DNA of 64,000 nt from Deuterostichococcus epilithicus (lineage: Eukaryota; Chlorophyta; Trebouxiophyceae; Prasiolales; Stichococcaceae): positions 1,302,001 to 1,366,000 of the forward strand of contig JAVTLE010000013.1 of the NCBI GenBank assembly GCA_033439295.1, written 5' to 3'. Positions 58,398-64,000 of the stretch are shown piece by piece; positions within the stretch are counted from its first letter, which is position 1, and every line of letters starts with the position of its first letter. Under the pieces are notes generated by a model that saw nothing but the letters and a program-made list of their open reading frames with translations, was not told the origin of the DNA and made no database searches. A program made the translations under genes and the position numbers.

Positions 58398-59327
58398 ATG
58401 GCGAACGCCGAGCTCGCCTGCGTGTACGCGTCCCTCATCCTGCACGATGACGGCGTGGACATCACGGTGAGCAGGAGCTGCTGTTTGCGGCTGGGAGCTG
58501 CTGGCTCGCCGGTGGCAGGCTCTACAGCAGCGTCGCCGTCGCCAGCCACGCGCCGTTGCTGCTGTGCAGCAGGACACACGTTTGCTCGGCAAACATCACA
58601 AAGGATGTCCCGGATTTGCAGACTTGCAAACCTTCTCCTTCCTGCGAACGCAGGCTGACAACATCAGCACCTTGATCAAGGCTGCTAACGTCACGATCGA
58701 CCCCTACTGGCCCGGTCTGTTCGCCAAGCTGTTCGAGAAGACCTCCATCGAGGACCTCATCAGCAACGTGGGCGCTGGTGCGCACCTTTTTGACCTCGCA
58801 GCCTGATGCTGCTGCAGCATCTGAGTTCAGGAGCTGTGGGAGCGCGAGGCCGGCGTCTTGTTCACCGGTCGAAGCTCTGCGGCGGTAGCAGCGGCAGCAT
58901 CGCGGCAGCGCTGGACAGTGGCAAGCAAAGGGCAGGCACAGCACATGGGCGCAGCAAACGGGCACACGGCAGTGGCAGCTAGGGTTCCGCCTTCTCCAGG
59001 CGGGCACCCTGCGGCATGGCAGCAGCTCAGCCAGCGTCACATGCCACACCCGCCTGTGCTAGAGGTCCACACGACAGTAGTTAGTGCTGCAACATAGCCA
59101 CACGTAATAGTAATGCCAGCCTGTAGTCCTCCCGACACCGTCCTCGAACTGGCATTGAGCTTGTGTCTTGTCTGGTCGTAGGCGGCGGCGGCGCGCCCGC
59201 CACGGGCGGCGGTGGCGGCGGTGGCGGTGGCGGTGGCGACGGCGGTGCTGCCGAGGTGGAGGAGGAGAAGAAGGAGGAGGAAGAGGAGGAGGAGGACGAC
59301 GACATGGGCTTCTCCCTGTTCGACTAG
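58398..59327 (+). CDS. RPLP1: 60S acidic ribosomal stalk protein P1
   Basis: Part of the P0(P1/P2)2 stalk that recruits GTPase translation factors. Exons: 58398-58466 ([20 protein letters not shown]), 58654-58777 ([35 protein letters not shown]) and 59182-59327. The helical dimer domain is normal. The hinge is nearly all glycine (GGGGAPAT then about ten Gly) instead of the usual Ala/Pro-rich linker. A run of Glu/Lys leads to the universal tail [15 protein letters not shown] lies 70 bases after the stop. Confidence 0.96.
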
Positions 59328-59396
59328 GCTCTGAAGGCCGTCGGCTGTTTGCCCTGCCGCTGACATCCATCGCACCGCGTGTCTGTGGACATGCCC

Positions 59397-59401
59397 TGTA
59401 A
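59397..59401 (+). terminator. TGTAA polyadenylation signal of P1
   Basis: TGTAA 70 bases past the P1 stop codon, the usual distance for green algae. Confidence 0.6.
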
Positions 59402-60100
59402 TCGCCAGGTCCACCTTCAGCAGATGCTCAGCACATTCACCTACCTTCATGCGACGTCAGAGAATCAAAAGCTGCCAATATGTCACATCTGTCCTTCCGT
59501 TGTGCATGCCTGTTTGCAGAGGGTTCTTGGCTCTGCGCGATTGCGGGGCAGGTACCTCATTAGACTGCTTCCCTCTGCAACGTTTCTCGGTTCGCGCGCA
59601 AAAAGTGCATGCTCTCAGTTGCTCGACGTTCATCTCTCTTTTTAACGCAGTGCGATTGCCGGTAGCTTGTAAGAGAAGCAGCACCATGCTGTTGGACTGC
59701 CCTTCATTATAATTCGCAACCAAGACTCGATGGTATGGCGCAATGTTGCAGAAGAACGTATCGACCTCATACATTGTACCCCCGCTGCTGGCATATAACA
59801 GAAATAATGGTTCTGCTGACCGACCAAGAATGGCAGTAACGAGCATCTAGGTATGTAGTTGACGGCCGTGCAATGTGCACGGCCTGGCTAACCCAGGTCC
59901 AGCATTCAGTCCTTCAGCGCAAATGGCTGCATTGCCTTCCTCGTCTGCGACAGCGGCACAGACGCAGTGTCAGCCTGCTGCACCGTCATGACTGGAACCA
60001 GGTGTAGTGAGAGCCTACGCAGAGGCGTGCAGAGCCAAAAGGCAGAGTCTCACAACTTGCAGAAGGCATGCAACATGCCATGCACAGCGTTGCAGTTGCA
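59402..60100. other. Convergent intergenic region
   Basis: Between P1 (+) and the carrier gene (-). No protein-like frame recognised. A short final exon of the carrier gene could lie here if the last mapped exon is spliced. Confidence 0.4.
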
Positions 60101-63100
60101 CTATGACGTGCCAGCAGACGACAGCAGGCACAAGAGCATCGCCATGACCAGCTTGAATAGCGACGAGCCGATGCGAGAATGGCACAGGAGAAAGGACCAC
60201 ACCTGCTCCAGGGTCAGAAAGAGCGCCACGTTGTACACGCCGAGGCGGCCCCAGTTGGGCAGGAAACCTGCCAGCAGTAGCACAGCAATCAGCATTTTCT
60301 GCAGGGAGGTGTTGAGGGGCACACAGTCAAATGGGCACACACAGCACAGCAAGCACCATGCATCCATGGCAGGGTGCGCCCAGGACCTTCTCGTGGGGCT
60401 TGGTTTGAGAGGGTGTCAAGAGCAGTCCCCGGGTGGTGCGCTCACCGTTGTAGAAGGCGCCCACGCCGTCGTTCTTCAGTGTTTTAGCAAAGCAGTCCAG
60501 CACCCCCTTGTACTTCCCCGTGTTGTCGCCTGTGATACGAAAGCAGTGCCACGCTCAAGGATGGCGCTGCATATGTTAGACTGCAGCAGCTTTGAAGCTG
60601 ACAGCGAGACTGCCAGCCCATCCTGTATAAAGCTCCGTCAGGTGTGGCCTTCCGCTTGATAGCGCCGCACCCAACCTGTATAAAGCTCCGTCAGGTGTGG
60701 CCTTGATCCTAGTGTCCGAGCACCCAAGACCCCTAAAGATATGTGACACAGTCAACCTGCCTCGCCAGCCACTTCGGGCCGGGCGACGCAGCATCTCGTG
60801 CCTGGACTTCCATCTCGCGTGACGCTGACATGTGGTAGCGCCATGGTCTGGGCCCTCCACAATCAGGTATGGCCACGCTTAGGGTTTAGGGTTTGCCTGA
60901 CACAGCTGCATGCCGCCCGCCGCGTGGCTGCCTGCATGCGTTTGAAGTCTTTCCCAACATGGCCAAACCTGCAACACTCTGCAGCTGGAGGCGCCTGGTA
61001 CGTTTGGTGTGCGCCGCAGGGCCGCCACCCACCACCCAGTTCAGTTAGGTTGACACGACAGCATAATTCGGCACTCACTCATCATGCGCGACTTGACGAC
61101 GTCGACGGGGGAGCCGCACACGACTGCAAAGAAGCCGGCGCCCAGTCCAGACAGGATGTGGCAGTACACATTGTCGCCCACAATGCCACTCGCCAGCAGC
61201 GACTCCTTGATCTGCGTGCATGTGTAAGTAGGTTTAGAGTTCGAACCCAGACATGGCCTCTCGTCCCACCCAGCTCACAGCGGTTGCCAGCAAAGGGGAA
61301 TAAGGTTGCATTTAGGAGGTCAGCGCTCGCAGCTGACCTGTGATAGTGTGCAGCTTGCCTTCGCTGCGAATCAGGTTTATGACCACATCTAGGCACACCC
61401 ACCTGGTCGTAACTGGCGAGCTCCGCTGCGTTGATGATGGCGTTGCGGGCGATGTTGGGGCCTACCCCCTTCCACAATCCCCGCAGGCCCTCTTCTCTGC
61501 GGCCACCAAGCAGGCGATGCCACCTCAGGTGCTCGTCGATTCCGCATGTCCAGACAAAGCCGTCACACTGCTGCACAGCGCTCAGCCAGGCGACTGCTCG
61601 GCATGCTCATCGGGGGAGGCACCGCTTTTACGGATTGCAGAGCGTCCTGCCGACAGCGCACCTGACGATGATGCCGTAGGCCTTCAAGGCGCTGGGGTAC
61701 CGCTTGGGCGTGCCCTCCGGCAGCTTGCCCTCAGCCTGCATCCGCACCTGCAGCAGGAACCGACATTTGATTTAGGAACTATGCGAGCATTCGTCATGCC
61801 TCGGCAGGCGCGGCGATGAAGCGGCAGCGCTGCGTCACCGGGAGGCATGCTCTCGTTGCTAATTTGCTGCAACCTGTCCAGGTCATCCGCCAGCAGCTGT
61901 CCATGCTGTCCATGCCAATTCCACTCCCTCACCCTCATTCATCCCAGCCCTGGCAGGGCTGGCAGGTCTGGCCACAACACCCGCCGACGGTGCAGATGAA
62001 GCTGCAGGGTCTGCACAACTTGACCGCACCGATCAGGGGCTGGCGCTGGCACCTGCCGACGGTGCAGAGACGGCGCTGCTGCGAGGTCGAGACGACTCGG
62101 CAGTATGTGCGACTGCGCTCACTATCGCACCTTGACCAGGTCGGTGGGGCTAGCGATCGCAATGGCGAGTGCGCCGGTGGTCATGCCGGCCGCGATTTTG
62201 ATGTGCAGCGGTGCCACCTTATCGATGTCGCCGCCCATGAAGGCCCGCTTGACGGGCTCATACAGCCCGATGCGCAGCCCGCCATATAGCACCTGCCGGT
62301 GCAGCCCTGCAAACGACGATGTATCATCAAACTACTGAGATCGATGAAGCACTCCGAAGTTCTCGATGTGGGGCAAAGGCGGTTCTGCTGGTTGTTCACC
62401 CTGACGATAACTGGTTGTGGCGCAAGACCGCCGGCACACGGTACATGCAGCGGATGGCACCGCTGCAGGGGACAGGCGTAGGCGACGATGCTTGCGACAG
62501 CTAGGAGATGCCAAAGGGTATAAGTCATTGCTTATCGAGCTGGATTTGCGGATCCCTCGCCTGGCTCAATGCCGCTCCATAGTGCCCGAGCGCCCTCCTC
62601 CCGTGCTACTGTCAAGGTCGTGCCCACAAGACCCCTGTCGATCAGAGAGTGAGAAAGATTTGAAACTCCACATAGTAAGGCTCAGGTCTTTGCAAGGTGA
62701 GTTTGACAGGTCACACATACACATGACCCGAAAATGCCGCGGCCATGCAAACGTTCTGGCGGCAGCTGCTTACACGGTGAAAGGGCTCACTTGTACTTCG
62801 GGGTGACGGCACCCTTGGCCTGTAGCTGCAACCTGACCTTTGCTGTGTCGAGGGGCAGACTGACGACCTGCAAGCGCACCCGCTCAGATGTTGTCACATA
62901 CTGCCTACAATCAGTGCGTCGGAGCTGCAGTAATCTGCCCTGAAACTTCTGCTGTGAGTGCTTGTGCTTGTCAGACCCCGAAACCCGCTCATCACATGCA
63001 CTGTGCAGCCTGCCGTCACAGCGGCGGCAGCCAATCAGGGCACACTGACTCGAGGCCGTCGCAGCACCCACATCGCTGGGATTGCAGGGATTGAAAATTC

Positions 63101-63226
63101 CAGGATAGCCAAAATTGCAGATTTGCGGGCCACCAGCAACGCCCGCACCTCTGCTGTGCAGGCTGCGGTTGCAGAGGCGATCAAATTTGCCCACGCGGGA
63201 AGCGGCTGCGTCTGAGGCTTCGACAT
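60101..63226 (-). CDS. Mitochondrial carrier, plant uncoupling-protein type (UCP/PUMP)
   Basis: Inner-membrane carrier with six helices; plant UCP1 homologues carry out fatty-acid-activated proton leak and aspartate/glutamate exchange. Exons: 63149-63226 ([20 protein letters not shown]), 62791-62867, 62561-62634 ([20 protein letters not shown]), 62131-62306 ([20 protein letters not shown]), 61662-61747, 61403-61496 ([19 protein letters not shown]), 61079-61211, 60446-60529 and a last one from 60267 ([20 protein letters not shown]). Each of the three repeats shows the carrier signature: [21 protein letters not shown] and [11 protein letters not shown]. The short 62561-62634 exon restores the otherwise missing end of repeat 1 and ends at a GC donor. 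The C-terminus is uncertain: reading through gives a stop at 60101, but GTGTGG after LTLEQ could be a donor. Confidence 0.93.
60622..60704. repeat. Perfect 30-base direct repeat in the carrier intron
   Basis: Two identical 30-base copies (60622-60651 and 60675-60704), 53 bases apart, each starting CCTGTATAAAGCTCCG, in the intron between the exons ending at 61079 and starting at 60529. Confidence 0.95.
60879..60894. repeat. Interstitial TTTAGGG telomere-type repeat
   Basis: Two TTTAGGG units plus flanking TTT, the standard plant and green-algal telomere sequence, inside the same carrier intron. Confidence 0.7.
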
Positions 63227-63911
63227 AGCCGTAGAAATGCAGCGAAACTAGGCAGTGCTCACGATGTGAAGTGCTAGATGGCATTGCGTCAGTGTTGCAC
63301 TGGCCGTACACTGAACGAGAAGGCGCAATGCATGGCCAGTGGCGAGGACGAGGTCGTTTGCTCGTTTCAGAGCTGCGTCTGATTTTAATATGCCCACGGA
63401 CTCCTGTGCTTGCAGCGACATTCACAGTCAAGACCTCCTGCTGTGCCGGCATGTGCTCCCCGGATCACAGCGATTCCAATAATTCGGAGTCGTCCACCTT
63501 GGGGGAACCTTTTGGAAACGGCGTTGGTGCAGCGATGTGCCTCCGAGCGTCGCTTGGACATCTCTCCTGACGGAAGTAATCGCAGCTTGAACAAGAAGAC
63601 GGTCGCATCACAACAAGGATCATCTCGACCCATCAGCTAAGCAGGTCAGCTGGCAGCGGCGTCGCCGCCGCATCTGGCAGCAACCGGTGCATACCTTCAC
63701 CAGCACAGCACATCTCTCGCCAGGTTCATCAGGCATCACCAGACAACTACGGCTTCCCCGAACCTGCAGCTGCTGTGCGGCGGCGGCAGCCGCAGCGTCT
63801 GGCGCCATGCCGCCATGCCGGCCGCTGGAGCTGTGTTGCCACCAATAAGAGGCTGCCGCAGCATGTGAGGGCGAGATCGGAATTCAGCACCACCATCGCA
63901 CGCGGGGGACC
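63227..63911. promoter_or_regulatory. Divergent intergenic region, carrier / CPSF100
   Basis: 685 bases between diverging starts. No clear motif recognised. Confidence 0.45.
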
Positions 63912-64000
63912 ATGGGAACGCGTGTCATGTTCACGCCGCTGTCCGGCGCCGATGCCGCCTCGCCGCCGGCGTACCTGCTCGAAGTCAATGGCTTCACTTT
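63912..64000 (+). CDS. CPSF2: CPSF100 (CPSF2), start of gene only
   Basis: The last 89 bases of the window open with MGTRVMFTPLSGADA and continue PPAYLLEVNGFTF. The 100-kDa cleavage and polyadenylation specificity factor begins MGTSVQVTPLxG...YLVSIDGFNFLID in animals and is similar in plants. The match in spacing and residues over 29 codons is good; the gene runs out of the window to the right. Confidence 0.8.
   Translation, partial: MGTRVMFTPLSGADAASPPAYLLEVNGFT

Noticed and set aside
60101-63226. ADP/ATP translocase
   Set aside because: No RRRMMM signature. [17 protein letters not shown] and the three carrier motifs match the uncoupling-protein group instead.
1-64000. Transposons, virus-like elements, CRISPR arrays, tRNA or rRNA genes
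   Set aside because: No reverse transcriptase, transposase, integrase or capsid-like frame, no long terminal repeats, no spaced repeat array and no cloverleaf were recognised by eye. Short elements could have been missed.

Overview
The window is nuclear DNA of a green alga (Chlorophyta; trebouxiophyte or chlorophycean, I cannot say which). It is GC-rich and dense with genes. The genes are split by many short introns, mostly GT-AG and a few GC-AG. TGTAA, the usual chlorophyte poly(A) signal, follows the two ribosomal protein genes. Several proteins are plant-type: a DEMETER-like glycosylase, a thylakoid PSI assembly protein, an AP2 factor and an ABHD17-like hydrolase. I saw no transposon, virus-like element, CRISPR array or RNA gene.

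Layout from left to right: AP2-domain protein (-), epsin with ENTH domain (-), spliceosomal helicase Prp28/DDX23 (+), DHHC palmitoyltransferase (-), serine hydroxymethyltransferase (+), replication factor MCM10 (-), ABHD17-like depalmitoylase (-), rRNA-processing RCL1 (+), ribosomal protein eS21 (+), ribosome-biogenesis WD40 protein Mak11/PAK1IP1 (+), a small membrane protein (-), a DEMETER-family 5-methylcytosine DNA glycosylase (-), an unidentified coding-like block (-), a low-complexity protein that may be the glycosylase N-terminus (-), Y3IP1/CEST (+), cohesin-release factor WAPL (+), 60S stalk protein P1 (+), a mitochondrial uncoupling-type carrier (-) and the first codons of CPSF100 (+). 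Most neighbours are head-to-head or tail-to-tail. RCL1, eS21 and Mak11 form a same-strand run of ribosome genes, which is suggestive but is not an operon.

Two things stand out. First, the DEMETER-like glycosylase carries a J-domain with an intact HPD motif between its iron-sulfur cluster and its RRM-like fold, and a CXXC half-unit at its C-terminus. Second, short degenerate copies of exon edges lie inside neighbouring introns in four genes (Prp28 three times, Mak11, WAPL, the glycosylase). One copy in Prp28 forms an in-frame 51-base potential cassette exon. One in the glycosylase makes an intron begin with a copy of the exon that follows it. Three strongly supported GC-AG introns also occur. 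Exon limits were inferred by eye from reading frame, splice consensus and remembered family sequences; terminal exons are the least certain.
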